From: Methanomicrobiaceae archaeon | GTDB lineage: Archaea > Halobacteriota > Methanomicrobia > Methanomicrobiales > Methanomicrobiaceae | Length of the DNA stretch: 64,000 nucleotides | Assembly: GCA_016928355.1 (NCBI GenBank) | Contig: JAFGKW010000036.1 | Location: forward strand, 1-64,000 | Direction of reading: 5' to 3' | Shown: positions 32,633 through 42,589 of the stretch, in pieces | Layout: every line of letters begins with the position of its first letter | How positions within the stretch are numbered: the first letter of the stretch is position 1 | Made by a program: the position numbers and the translations under genes | Notes under the pieces: generated by a model | Databases searched by the model: none | What the model saw: the letters and a program-made list of their open reading frames with translations, nothing else | What the model was told of the DNA's origin: nothing

Positions 32633-35452
32633 CTAAATATTCTCTATCAGGTCTTTTTCGTTATTTTTTAGAGATCTGCAGCCGCCCGGCGGAATAATAA
32701 TCTCAAAGACTGCACCTTCTCCTTCTTTTCCGCATTCCAATATCCTGATGTCAGTTATAGATAATATCTCTCTTGAAAGGAAGAGCCCCAGTCCTGAATT
32801 ATCTCCATATCCGCGAAGGAATATCGTCTCCTTTTTGTCTTCGGGAACTCCCCGACCGTTGTCTTTCCAGAAGATCGATGTAACTTCACTGGATCTGCTG
32901 CATGACACTGAAATCTCTGAAACCTCTTTTCCATGCATAAGTGAATTATCAAGTAGGTTTGAGAACACTTTTTCGAGCATAGGGTCTGCATAGACCTCGA
33001 TCCCGGGGATATTGATTTTAAAGGTAATATCACGGGGAACATGCAGAGAACCGGTCATCTTTCGGATATCCTGCCATGAAGGTTCGGCCACACCAAGCTC
33101 ATCATAAAGCCCGGTAAATTTTATAAGCTTCTCAATATCCAGAACCTGTGATTTCAGCTTTTCCACTACTTCTAACATCTTAGGGGGGCGCCCCTCCATC
33201 TTTGCCATCTCGAGGTACGCGAGAACAGGCGTTATCCTGTTTAATATATCATGCCTTGTAATGCTGTTTAAAAGGAGAAGCTTGTGATTTGCCTGGATAA
33301 GTGCAGCCTCAGCCTTTTTTCTCCGTGTAATGTCTATTGCCTCGGGAACAAGATATATGATCTCACCCTTTTCGTCCCTGACCGGCCTGAGGGAGAAGTC
33401 GAGATGCCTGATAAACCCGTCCCTGTCAGGGATCGTGATCTCGGATTTTACAGTCACTCCTCCGGAGGACATACCTACTGCGTCTCTGATCTTATTTTGC
33501 ATATCAGGCAGATCCTTCCACCAGCCTGATTCCCAGAGGTATTTTCCCTTAATATCCCCAAAATCGACATCGATTAGTTTCAGGGCAGTCCTGTTTGCAT
33601 AAAGAACTCTTCCTTTTTTATCAAGAATTCCCGCAAGCTGGAAAGACTGGTCAAAAACAGCTCTCATCCGCCTCTCGCTCTCAAGAATCCTGTCGTGTGC
33701 CTTCTTTAGCTCGGAAATATTCCTTGTAACTCCGAATACGGCCGTCTTCCCCCCCCATATCCCTCGGGTTACTTTTGTTTCGGCAGGAACGATCTCTCCC
33801 GTCTTTGTCATTATGGGGATGAAATTCGATTCAAGGTTGCCTTCAAATATCCCGTTTAAGACTACACCTATCTCATCCCTGTAATCCGGAGGATGCAGTA
33901 TAGCGATATGCTGCCCGATGAGTTCTTCCTCCTCGTAACCTGTATATTTCTGTAGGGAAGAGTTTGTCATCAGAATGATACCCGAGGAGTCGGTAACATA
34001 GAGATAGTCTTCGATCTCATCGAAGAAACTCTCGAGATTTTTCCTGGTTTTTCTCTGCTCTTCGCTCATTTTTATCCTGAAAATTGCGCCTGATGCCTGT
34101 GTGGCGAGAGCCTCCACAGAGGCCTTCATCTCCGGGGACATCTCTTTCAGAGTATGAGATGAGCATACAAGGAACCCCAGGATCTTATTTTCATATATGA
34201 GCTTTGCACCATGGTAGCAGGTGATGCCCTCTTTCTTCATCCATTCAGGATTAAAGCCTTTCAGGTTAGTCTCGTCAATAAAAAATTCCTCAGAACCGGC
34301 TTTAGATATCAAATCAGAATTCTTCAGTTTCAGGACAGATACATTCTTTATATATTCGTTGGATACTCCGGCAGAGGCCTCAAGTCTCATTAAACCCGAA
34401 TCCCCATGTGCAATATATACTCCGCAGGAATCCGCTTCTTCAAGGCTGGCTGCCGATTCTAAAACAGCGTTGATGGCCCCCCGGAGTGTAGAAGTTTTTC
34501 CCAGGGTGACCCCCAGATTGCGCTGGACCATCAGCAGTCTTTCTGCTCTTTTTATACTAGTGACTTCCCTTAATGACTCTATCGCACCGGTTATCTTTCC
34601 GTCAATATCAAAGAGCGGAGATGCGGTAAACCACCTCGTGACTCCTTTCTCCCCTCTTATACAGGAAAATGAGCGTTCTGAAAAGATCTGGTTACCATCT
34701 GAAATAACCGGAGGGAAACTGTATTCCTTTTCCAGGCCGGGATTGAGAACAAGGTCGATAAGGATAGGCCGCTTTATACCATAAAGCTGACATGAATATT
34801 CATAATCTCCCTTCCCCATGATCTCGTCCGCCTTTACCCCTGAAAGCTTCTCCATCGCCCTGTTCCATGCTATCACCTGTCCTCCGGTGTCGATTGCGAA
34901 GGTTGGATCAGGCAGAAAAGTGATAATCTGCTGAAGCTGGTTTGCGCTCTCTGCGAGTTCGCCTCTTTTCCTGTTGATCTCCGCAAGGTTCTCCCTTAAT
35001 TCCTCTTCAGTAAGTTCAAGCCTTCTGTTGATCTTACTTAATTCCTCATTTTTCCTGATGATCTCGTCTGCATTCTTTTTTCTGTCGACAGCAATCTTCA
35101 GTTTGTGAGACAGCTCGGCAAACAGTGCCATGGGATCGCCTCCCTTCTGGATGTAAAAGTCGGCACCGTTGTTTATCGCCTGGATGACGACATCTTCCCT
35201 TCCCTTCCCGGTGAATAGGATGAACGGGATGGTGTTTCCGGCGCTCCTTATTATTGAAAGGAATTCAATACCATCCTTAACTGGCATCTGGTAATCGGAG
35301 ATAACAGCGTCATAGCTCTTTTTATCCATCATCAAAAATGCTTCATCCACAGATTGTGCAGTGTCGATCCTGAATTCTCCGCCCTTTTCAAGGTAAATCT
35401 TCGTTAATTTGAGGAGATTTTGTTCATCATCTACATAGAGGGCGGTGATCAT
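32633..35452 (-). CDS. Receiver-PAS-GAF-PAS-PAS hybrid histidine kinase
   Basis: 939 residues, soluble. An N-terminal receiver domain (1-115) has acidic pocket D8-D9 and phospho-acceptor Asp53 (V-I-S-D-Y-Q-M-P). A coiled coil (about 125-170) follows, then PAS (about 175-300), GAF (about 310-450), PAS (about 460-585), PAS (about 590-710), H-box I-T-R-H-D-I-L-N with His734, and HATPase (L-L-D-N-S-L-M-H-G, D-N-G-R-G-V-P, G-L-G-L-F-L). The receiver at the front suggests input from another kinase; it is the only receiver domain in the window. All kinase motifs are intact. No partner gene is adjacent. Confidence 0.9.
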   Translation of the reverse strand: MITALYVDDEQNLLKLTKIYLEKGGEFRIDTAQSVDEAFLMMDKKSYDAVISDYQMPVKDGIEFLSIIRSAGNTIPFILFTGKGREDVVIQAINNGADFYIQKGGDPMALFAELSHKLKIAVDRKKNADEIIRKNEELSKINRRLELTEEELRENLAEINRKRGELAESANQLQQIITFLPDPTFAIDTGGQVIAWNRAMEKLSGVKADEIMGKGDYEYSCQLYGIKRPILIDLVLNPGLEKEYSFPPVISDGNQIFSERSFSCIRGEKGVTRWFTASPLFDIDGKITGAIESLREVTSIKRAERLLMVQRNLGVTLGKTSTLRGAINAVLESAASLEEADSCGVYIAHGDSGLMRLEASAGVSNEYIKNVSVLKLKNSDLISKAGSEEFFIDETNLKGFNPEWMKKEGITCYHGAKLIYENKILGFLVCSSHTLKEMSPEMKASVEALATQASGAIFRIKMSEEQRKTRKNLESFFDEIEDYLYVTDSSGIILMTNSSLQKYTGYEEEELIGQHIAILHPPDYRDEIGVVLNGIFEGNLESNFIPIMTKTGEIVPAETKVTRGIWGGKTAVFGVTRNISELKKAHDRILESERRMRAVFDQSFQLAGILDKKGRVLYANRTALKLIDVDFGDIKGKYLWESGWWKDLPDMQNKIRDAVGMSSGGVTVKSEITIPDRDGFIRHLDFSLRPVRDEKGEIIYLVPEAIDITRRKKAEAALIQANHKLLLLNSITRHDILNRITPVLAYLEMAKMEGRPPKMLEVVEKLKSQVLDIEKLIKFTGLYDELGVAEPSWQDIRKMTGSLHVPRDITFKINIPGIEVYADPMLEKVFSNLLDNSLMHGKEVSEISVSCSRSSEVTSIFWKDNGRGVPEDKKETIFLRGYGDNSGLGLFLSREILSITDIRILECGKEGEGAVFEIIIPPGGCRSLKNNEKDLIENI

Positions 35453-35636
35453 CTGATTATAATAGATTGGGGGAGACTGATTTAATATTTAAGAATTGAA
35501 TCTGTGATATAAATGTTATATGAAACAAGTGATACCTTTATATTTTTTCCATTTTAACAATCTGTCAACTAATACAGCAGGATCAGCCTGCAATATAATA
35601 TTACTGAATCCTGATTGAATTCTCCGGAGTCTCCTT

Positions 35637-38024
35637 ATGGAAAAAAAAGGCCATTTCTTTCATTGTCTGGTAAGGTTTTTCCTTATAGCATCATTTTTGT
35701 CTCTCATAATTATACCTGTCCATGTTTCGGCTACCGAAGAGGATTTTTCCGGAGATGTCATCAGGATTGTAACCGATGACAATTATCCCCCGTTTTCATT
35801 CAGGGACAGCAGCGGAGAACTTCAGGGAATTATTATCGACCAGTGGAGGCTCTGGGAGGAAAATACAGGGATTTTAGCCGATATTACGGGGATGTCGTGG
35901 GGAGAGGCACAGAAAGCCTTTGAGGCGGGAGAGTATGATGTGCTTGAGACCCCGATGTACACCCCGGATAGGGCCCAAAAATACGATTTTTCAGACCCTT
36001 ATGCAGATATAGAGGCTGCAATATACTTCAACAGCCAAATATCCGGCATATCGGGCCTGCAGTCACTCAAGGGTTTTATTGTAGCAGTAAAATCCGGTGA
36101 TGCCTCATATGATTTCCTTATAGAGCAGGGAATCACAGAGTTTGCAGAATATGACAGTTATGAGGATATTATCCTCGCAGCAAAGGATGGGGATGTAGTG
36201 GTATTCGCCATGGACTCTCCCCAGGCTGATTATTTTCTATATAAATTCGGGATACAGGATAATTTCAGACGAACAGAACCCCTGTACTCTAACAAGATTC
36301 ACAGGGCCGTCCTGAAGGGAAACACCGCCATTCTGGATACAGTTAACAACGGTTTTAACAGCATATCAGCAGACGATTACGACTCGGTAGACAGAAAATG
36401 GTATGGCATTTCGGGACCCTCAAAGACAGATATGCGCCTTTTATTCGTTTTCATCGGCGTAATACTGATATTAATAATACTACTTGCCGGATGGAATTAT
36501 GTTCTCAAGTTAAAGGTCCGTGAAAAGACAGCAGAGCTCCTTAAAGAGATTGAATCCGGGAAAAAACAGACAGCAGAACTTTCCGAGAGCGAGAAGAGGT
36601 TCAGGGAGATTTTTGACAATATCAACGATGCAGTCTTCCTTGTATCGGCAGATTTGGAGAAAGAGAAGGGCGCAATAATCTCGGTAAACAGGGCGGCATG
36701 CAGAATGCTCGGGTATACGGCAGAAGAGTTTCCGTCTCTCTCTCTTAAGGATATTCACGCTAAGGAGAAGAGAGGGGATCCCGGCAGGACTGTTGAAATC
36801 CTGAAAAGTTCTCCAAATGCCGTGATTGAGACTGAATATCTCAGGAAAGACGGCTCCACGTTTCCTGTCGAAGTGTCCATTCATCGCTTTGTTCTTGGTG
36901 ACAAAAATGTTGTTCTTGCAGTTGCGAGAGATATCAGTGAAAGGGTGGATGCATTACTGAAACTCGAGCAGAGCGAGAGGAGATACAGGAATGTTGTTGA
37001 GGATCAGAACGAGCTTATATGCAGATTTAAACGAGACAGGACCATAGATTTTGCAAATACCTCATTCTGCAGGTACTACGGTCTGGAAAAGGATAAAATT
37101 GAGGGAGAAAGGATTGATTTTGAGATATTCCCTGAGGACAGACAGAAGCTTAAGGAGCATTTTAAAAGCCTCACACCTGCAAATCCTGTCGCTTTAATTG
37201 AGCACAGGGTAATTCTTCCCGATGGAAGGGTAAGGTGGCAGTCATGGTCTGACAGGGCGGTCTTTGATGAAAAGGGAAAATTCATAGAATTCCAGTCTGT
37301 CGGAAGGGATATTACAGAGTCGAAGAGAAAGGATGAGGCTCTCGCACTGGCAGCAAAGAAGCTCAATATCCTGAATCATGTCACCTTTTCAGAGATACAG
37401 AATTATCTCTTTTGCGAGAGGGGCTATCTCCAGCTTGCAATGGATCTTTCGAATGATGAAACTCAAAAGGACTTCCTTGAAAAACAGGCTGAAACAATGG
37501 AAAAAATAGCTGAAACGCTTCAGTTTGCAAGGAATTATCAGGATCTCGGAATCTCACCGCCGGAATGGCACGACTTCGAAAAGACCTTCGTATTTGCCAT
37601 CTCACATACAAACACATCAAATCTCAGGAAAAATATCGATATATCCGGCGTATCAGTATTTACTGATAATCTCCTGGAAAGAGCCATTTCGGTAATGATC
37701 TCGAAGATTCTTACCCATAGCAGGAATACCACATCTCTTTCTCTTGGTTATGAAAAGGCAGGTGAGATGCTGAGGATAATCTTTGAAACTGACGGAAAGG
37801 GAATCCCGAAGGATTCAAAGCGAAATATCTTTACAAGAGGCGGCGATCCTGAAACCGGAATTGATCTTTTCCTGATTGAGGAGGTTCTCTCTGTTACGAA
37901 TATCTCTATAAGCGAGAACGGGGATCCCCGGGAAGGAATTCGTATAGAAATTCTTGTTCCTCCGGGAATATTCAGAATGGAAGGAGTTGATCGTGCCGAT
38001 CAGAATCCGGAACATACTGGATAA
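35637..38024 (+). CDS. Solute-binding-domain PAS sensor with degenerate kinase core
   Basis: 795 residues. A signal/first membrane segment (about 12-32) is followed by an extracytoplasmic SBP_bac_3-type amino-acid-binding domain (about 38-260: I-V-T-D-D-N-Y-P-P-F-S-F opening), a second membrane segment (266-286), a coiled coil, and two PAS domains (about 320-440, 450-570). The H-box equivalent reads H-V-T-F-S-E-I-Q-N, with Ser585 in place of the phospho-accepting His. In the HATPase-like end the N-box is lost (S-K-I-L-T-H-S-R-N) and the G2 box is weak (E-T-G-I-D-L-F-L), while D-G-K-G-I-P remains. It therefore looks like a pseudokinase receptor that signals by other means. Confidence 0.85.
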   Translation: MEKKGHFFHCLVRFFLIASFLSLIIIPVHVSATEEDFSGDVIRIVTDDNYPPFSFRDSSGELQGIIIDQWRLWEENTGILADITGMSWGEAQKAFEAGEYDVLETPMYTPDRAQKYDFSDPYADIEAAIYFNSQISGISGLQSLKGFIVAVKSGDASYDFLIEQGITEFAEYDSYEDIILAAKDGDVVVFAMDSPQADYFLYKFGIQDNFRRTEPLYSNKIHRAVLKGNTAILDTVNNGFNSISADDYDSVDRKWYGISGPSKTDMRLLFVFIGVILILIILLAGWNYVLKLKVREKTAELLKEIESGKKQTAELSESEKRFREIFDNINDAVFLVSADLEKEKGAIISVNRAACRMLGYTAEEFPSLSLKDIHAKEKRGDPGRTVEILKSSPNAVIETEYLRKDGSTFPVEVSIHRFVLGDKNVVLAVARDISERVDALLKLEQSERRYRNVVEDQNELICRFKRDRTIDFANTSFCRYYGLEKDKIEGERIDFEIFPEDRQKLKEHFKSLTPANPVALIEHRVILPDGRVRWQSWSDRAVFDEKGKFIEFQSVGRDITESKRKDEALALAAKKLNILNHVTFSEIQNYLFCERGYLQLAMDLSNDETQKDFLEKQAETMEKIAETLQFARNYQDLGISPPEWHDFEKTFVFAISHTNTSNLRKNIDISGVSVFTDNLLERAISVMISKILTHSRNTTSLSLGYEKAGEMLRIIFETDGKGIPKDSKRNIFTRGGDPETGIDLFLIEEVLSVTNISISENGDPREGIRIEILVPPGIFRMEGVDRADQNPEHTG

Positions 38025-38040
38025 TTGGAAAAAGATAATT

Positions 38041-38055
38041 GTTATAAAATATATA
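38041..38055 (+). promoter_or_regulatory. TATA-like element before a small ORF
   Basis: GTTATAAAATATATA is centred about 20 bases before the ATG at 38066. This spacing would give a leaderless or nearly leaderless transcript. Confidence 0.35.
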
Positions 38056-38065
38056 GAATTTACCA

Positions 38066-38167
38066 ATGGATGGAAAATTATCTGATGATGGAAAAGCAAG
38101 TATTGTTTTCTTTATCGGAGTAACTCTTACAGTATTTTCGCTGATGCTTTACTGCAGGTTCTGCTGA
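38066..38167 (+). CDS. Putative 33-residue single-pass membrane protein
   Basis: A short frame reads M-D-G-K-L-S-D-D-G-K-A-S, then a hydrophobic segment I-V-F-F-I-G-V-T-L-T-V-F-S-L-M-L-Y with a C-terminal C-R-F-C. The charged head, clean transmembrane helix and well-placed TATA box are protein-like. It overlaps the 3' end of the photolyase gene (opposite strand) by 19 bases. No homologue is recalled, so existence is tentative. Confidence 0.35.
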   Translation: MDGKLSDDGKASIVFFIGVTLTVFSLMLYCRFC

Positions 38168-39561
38168 TTTATTTGTTTAACCGTCTCTGAATAGATTTTT
38201 TTTGCAATCATCGCCTCGGTTTTATGATCAACAACCGGTGGCGGGTAACCGCCTGTGGTCTCAGATTCTCTTTTATTTAGAGAGTGTATCTCTTCAGGTG
38301 CCAAATCCGCGAGTTCTGGAATCCATCTCTTTATATAGATGCATTCAGGGTCGTATCTCTTCTGCTGGAGCCAGGGATTGAAGATCCTGAAATACGGCTG
38401 TGCATCGCAGCCGGTCGATGCAGCCCACTGCCAGTTGCCGTTGTTTACCGAAGGGTCATAGTCAAGAAGCCTGGATGCGAAGTATCTCTCTCCGCGTCTC
38501 CAGTCGATGTGAAGGTCTTTTACAAGAAAGGATGCGGCAGCCATTCGTACACGATTGTGCATGTAACCTGTTATATTCATCTCCCTCATTCCCGCGTCGA
38601 TAAACGGAAATCCGGTCCTGCCTTCGCACCAGAGTTCAAAGAGGTCATCGCCATCGTACCACTGCAGTGATTCAAATCTGCTGTAAAACGGATTTTTAAA
38701 GACTTGCGGGTGGATAAAGGCTATATGGGTGAAGAAATCTCTCCAGTAGAGCTGCCTGATAATTCCATGATCGGTGCTGAGTTCTTTAGATATGGTATGA
38801 TATGCCTCACGGACAGAGACTGTTCCGAATCTGAGGTGCGCCGAAAGCCTGGTGGTCCCGTTCTCTGCGGGAATATTTCTTTTATTATCATAGTTCTTAA
38901 GCCGGGAGGTATTTTTTAACAGCCTCTTCCCTTCGGCTCTGCCTCCTTTTGGGGTCATCAGGGCCGGTTTATTTATTTTGCTGGCAGTATCTGTATAGAA
39001 GAGGTCCTGCGGACCTGTTTCCTCAAAGAAACCCTCACCGGAAAAATTCCGACAGGTGCATTCTGAGGGTTCATATACAGGAATCGATGAGGCCTTCCTG
39101 AAATACGGGGTAAACACAGAATAATAGCCCCCGTCATTCCTGAGTACATCCTCCGGCTCGTTAAGCAGTGAACCGGGCAAAGAAATATATCTGCATCCTG
39201 CCTTTTTGCAGGCTCTCTCCAGGAGAATATCGCGTTTTAGCGAATACGGAGTATAGTCGCGGGTGCAGAATATTGCTTCAGCTCCGTCTCTGCACAGCTC
39301 CTCAGCAAGTTTTACCGCCCCGTTACTATAATACCGGAGTTTTCCGCCCCTCTCTATAATATCAGCAGCGAGCTCTTTGAGGCTCTCTGATATGAACCGG
39401 AGCCTGTTTTCAGGACTATTTCTGATAAGGCTTTTTTCTGCGGCAAAGCAGGTTATTACACTCTCTGAAGATTCAAGTGCCGCCAGAAGGGCAGGGTTGT
39501 CGTCGACCCTCAGGTCTCTTGTGAACAGATGTACCGAGAGGCCGAAATTTTTATCCGGCAT
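38149..39561 (-). CDS. phr: Deoxyribodipyrimidine photolyase, class I
   Basis: 470 residues. An N-terminal Rossmann-like antenna domain (L-F-T-R-D-L-R-V-D-D-N-P-A-L) is followed by the FAD domain with M-H-N-R-V-R-M-A-A-A-S-F-L-V-K-D-L, D-W-R-R-G-E-R-Y-F-A, then D-P-S-V-N-N-G-N-W-Q-W-A-A-S-T-G, the substrate/FAD signature with its Trp residues. It repairs cyclobutane pyrimidine dimers using blue light; the intact N-W-Q-W-A-A motif favours a CPD photolyase over a cryptochrome. It is a single gene between sensor kinases and ends convergent with the small ORF at 38066. Confidence 0.94.
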   Translation of the reverse strand: MPDKNFGLSVHLFTRDLRVDDNPALLAALESSESVITCFAAEKSLIRNSPENRLRFISESLKELAADIIERGGKLRYYSNGAVKLAEELCRDGAEAIFCTRDYTPYSLKRDILLERACKKAGCRYISLPGSLLNEPEDVLRNDGGYYSVFTPYFRKASSIPVYEPSECTCRNFSGEGFFEETGPQDLFYTDTASKINKPALMTPKGGRAEGKRLLKNTSRLKNYDNKRNIPAENGTTRLSAHLRFGTVSVREAYHTISKELSTDHGIIRQLYWRDFFTHIAFIHPQVFKNPFYSRFESLQWYDGDDLFELWCEGRTGFPFIDAGMREMNITGYMHNRVRMAAASFLVKDLHIDWRRGERYFASRLLDYDPSVNNGNWQWAASTGCDAQPYFRIFNPWLQQKRYDPECIYIKRWIPELADLAPEEIHSLNKRESETTGGYPPPVVDHKTEAMIAKKIYSETVKQINQQNLQ

Positions 39562-39688
39562 TATGATAGCGGATTGCCCTGTGGTGTAAAAAAGGTGTTG
39601 ACTCTCATAATAGCCGGGTTATTGGAGAAAAAATGAGAAAAGATTTAATAGTTCTTAATAATACTTCCAGTTATTCACCGGAGTTCGA

Positions 39689-42589
39689 ATGGTAAAAGAC
39701 TGGCTGAAAAAGGGCGGTGACGGCATTATAAATATCGGAGACAGCACAGGCTGGTTATTCGGCACGGATAAAGCCGATATTCATTTGATCGTCAGTCTTC
39801 TTCATGACGCCTTCGATCAAGGATACAGGGTTCTCTTAATTCTGGATCATGACATGAGAGATGAGATTATATCTTATCTCAGTGAGGAGGGAATCAGTTT
39901 TAAAGATAAATTATCTGAGGGAATCATAGTACACCCCTCCGGATTCTCCTGCTGTGATACAGGGGCGCCGGCAGAAGTTGAGGTTATCAGGCTTTTTGAT
40001 CATGAAACTGCCGAAGCAAAAAAATCAGGCTTCAGTTCTCTTTTTGTTATTGCAGACAGTAAGTGCATTCTGGGAATATCTCCCGATGAGAGCCGTGTTC
40101 ACGAATTTAAATCTGCAGCAGATCGTTTTATTGCCGGGAAGAACTGCATCCTTCTTCTTGGAATTGACAGAAGCCGCAATTCTCCGTCCTCTGTCATGTA
40201 TATGATAGAGAACCTGAAAAACCTGGTTTTTAATGGAAAAGTCCTTAAAAATCCCTGTTATATCCCTCCAAAAGAAATACCCGTAAAAAACCGGAATTCT
40301 GCAAGAATTGATTATACCCTGAAAAACATTCTTGCTTTCAATGAAAACGAGGAGCAGCTTAAGAACAAGGTCAAGCTTCTTGAGGAGAGAAGGGAGGAGA
40401 TAGACTCCCTCCTCCCTGAATTGAGAAGACTGAAGAATATTGTCAACAACAGCCCTGCAACCGCATTCCTGTGGGATGCATCCGAAGGCTGGCCTGTGAT
40501 CTTTGTATCCCAGAACATTTCGAATTTCGGCTATAATCCTGTTGATTTTTACTCCGGGAATATAGTATTCTCCGATATAATTCATCCCGATGATGTCGAC
40601 CGTGTTGGCAGGGAGGTTGAAAGACTGACTGCAGAGGGAAGAATCGAATATACACAGGAGTACCGGATTCTGACCAGCACAGGGGAAGTCCGATGGGTTG
40701 ACGACCGTACTATTGTCCACCGGGACGATTCAGGGAAACCGGTGATGTTCGAGGGGGTTTTGATGGATATCACCGAGAGCAAAGAGCTTGAGGAAGAACT
40801 CAGGCTTTCGAATGAAAAATATTCGACCCTTTTTACTATGAACCCCGATGCAATTGCACTCAGTACTGTTGCTGAAGGGAAAATTCTGGAGGTCAACGGG
40901 AGATTCGAGGATCTGACGGGGATTCCCCGCAGTGAATTAATCGGAAAGAGTGTTAATGATATTTTGTTTTATAAAGATCCTGGGGACAGGGAAGCCTATA
41001 TTAGTGAAATCACGGAAAAAGGTTCAGTGACCAACTTTGAGGTCGTGTTGTTCGGTGCCGGCCAGAGAACAGTTTATACAGAGATGTCCGGGAGACTGGT
41101 CGATATCGGGGGACAGAAATGTATACTGACAATAATACACGATATCACCGAACAGAGACTTATACGGGAGAAGATTCGTGAAAGTGAGGAACGTTTCCGT
41201 GCGGTGAGTGAAGCCGCCATAGATTCTATAATAATAATAGATAGTGACTCCACAGTGGTCTTCTGGAATAAAGCCGCAGAGAGGATGTTTGGCTATCCGG
41301 CTGAAGAGATCCTGGGAAAAAGGTTTATTGATATTGGAGTTCCAGAGGAACTGAAATCAAAGCCGAAGGCTGTTTTTCAGTCATTAAAAGAAGAAAAAAT
41401 GCATCCTTTCCTAAACAATATTTTAAATTTCACTCTCATGAAGAAAGGGGGGAAGAAGTTTCCTGTCGAGGTATCTACATCTGCAGTGAAGATTAGGGAC
41501 AGTTGGTTCATAGTGGCCATTATCAGGGATGTTACCGAGAGGAGGAAGTACGAAGAAAAACTCCGTGTATCTTCGGCTAAATTCAAGAATACTTTCAACT
41601 CTATACAGGATGCCCTGTATATTATCGATAGGGATTATACTATCGTGAATATCAACAGGGCCTTCCTTGAGACACTTGGCCTCCGGAGGAGTGAGGTTGT
41701 CGGAAAGAGGTGCCAGGATGTATTTAAGGACAATTACGACATCTGCGATTCATGTCCCGTTAAGAGGGTTTTGGAGACAGCAAAGCCATGCCGTGTTGAA
41801 TTATCTGTAAAGACCACAAAAGGCCGGGAGCTTCTCTTTGATACACTGGGTTCTCCCATCTTCAATAAGGAAGGCGAGATGATTCTCGTGGTACTCTCCG
41901 GAAGGGACATCACCGAGATGAAGGAATACAGGAGTGCAATCGAAGAGGCAAACAAAAAACTGAATCTTTTATCACAGATCACCCGTCATGACATCCTCAA
42001 TTCACTGACCATATCGACAGGCTATCTCAGCCTCCTGGAAGAGGATGCACCACCTGATATAAGCGATTATATCTCAAGACTATCGACCTCAATCGATACC
42101 ATCAGGCGCCAGATAGAGTTCACCCGCGACTACCAGGATATGGGCGTATCCCCGCCGCAATGGCAGAAACTCCTTCCCGTTCTTCAGGCCTGCAAGTACC
42201 AGGGTGGTGGCCCCCCGGAGGGATCGGATTTCATCACGGATCTCCGGGATATTGAGATATTCGCTGATCAAATGTTTGAAAAGGCAGTGTGCAATATAAT
42301 CACAAACGCCTACAAGCATGCCGGAGGAATGAAGAGCCTGAAAGTTTATGATAAGGAGGAGGGCGATTCTCTCCGTATCATCTTCGAAGACGATGGCCCG
42401 GGGATTTTGGAAGAGAAGAAGGAGAGTATATTCAGGCCGGGTTATGGCAGGGAGCATGGCTATGGCCTTTTCCTAGTAAAGGAGATTCTCGGGATAACCG
42501 GGATTGAAATATCGGAGACCGGTGATCCGGGCAGGGGTGCAAGGTTTGAGGTGTTTGTTCCTTCCGGGAAGTGGAGACAGACTGAATGA
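39689..42589 (+). CDS. MEDS-PAS(4) sensor histidine kinase
   Basis: 966 residues, soluble. The N-terminal 190 residues match the MEDS (methanogen/methylotroph DcmR sensory) domain: G-W-L-F-G-T-D-K-A-D at 27-36, then L-I-L-D-H-D-M-R and D-R-F-I-A-G-K-N. A coiled coil (about 225-250), four PAS domains (about 255-370, 375-490, 495-620, 625-745), the H-box I-T-R-H-D-I-L-N with His767, and an intact HATPase (I-T-N-A-Y-K-H-A, D-D-G-P-G-I-L, G-Y-G-L-F-L) follow. MEDS domains are thought to sense hydrocarbon or one-carbon derivatives. The fourth PAS carries C-D-S-C, a possible redox or metal pair. Confidence 0.88.
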   Translation: MVKDWLKKGGDGIINIGDSTGWLFGTDKADIHLIVSLLHDAFDQGYRVLLILDHDMRDEIISYLSEEGISFKDKLSEGIIVHPSGFSCCDTGAPAEVEVIRLFDHETAEAKKSGFSSLFVIADSKCILGISPDESRVHEFKSAADRFIAGKNCILLLGIDRSRNSPSSVMYMIENLKNLVFNGKVLKNPCYIPPKEIPVKNRNSARIDYTLKNILAFNENEEQLKNKVKLLEERREEIDSLLPELRRLKNIVNNSPATAFLWDASEGWPVIFVSQNISNFGYNPVDFYSGNIVFSDIIHPDDVDRVGREVERLTAEGRIEYTQEYRILTSTGEVRWVDDRTIVHRDDSGKPVMFEGVLMDITESKELEEELRLSNEKYSTLFTMNPDAIALSTVAEGKILEVNGRFEDLTGIPRSELIGKSVNDILFYKDPGDREAYISEITEKGSVTNFEVVLFGAGQRTVYTEMSGRLVDIGGQKCILTIIHDITEQRLIREKIRESEERFRAVSEAAIDSIIIIDSDSTVVFWNKAAERMFGYPAEEILGKRFIDIGVPEELKSKPKAVFQSLKEEKMHPFLNNILNFTLMKKGGKKFPVEVSTSAVKIRDSWFIVAIIRDVTERRKYEEKLRVSSAKFKNTFNSIQDALYIIDRDYTIVNINRAFLETLGLRRSEVVGKRCQDVFKDNYDICDSCPVKRVLETAKPCRVELSVKTTKGRELLFDTLGSPIFNKEGEMILVVLSGRDITEMKEYRSAIEEANKKLNLLSQITRHDILNSLTISTGYLSLLEEDAPPDISDYISRLSTSIDTIRRQIEFTRDYQDMGVSPPQWQKLLPVLQACKYQGGGPPEGSDFITDLRDIEIFADQMFEKAVCNIITNAYKHAGGMKSLKVYDKEEGDSLRIIFEDDGPGILEEKKESIFRPGYGREHGYGLFLVKEILGITGIEISETGDPGRGARFEVFVPSGKWRQTE

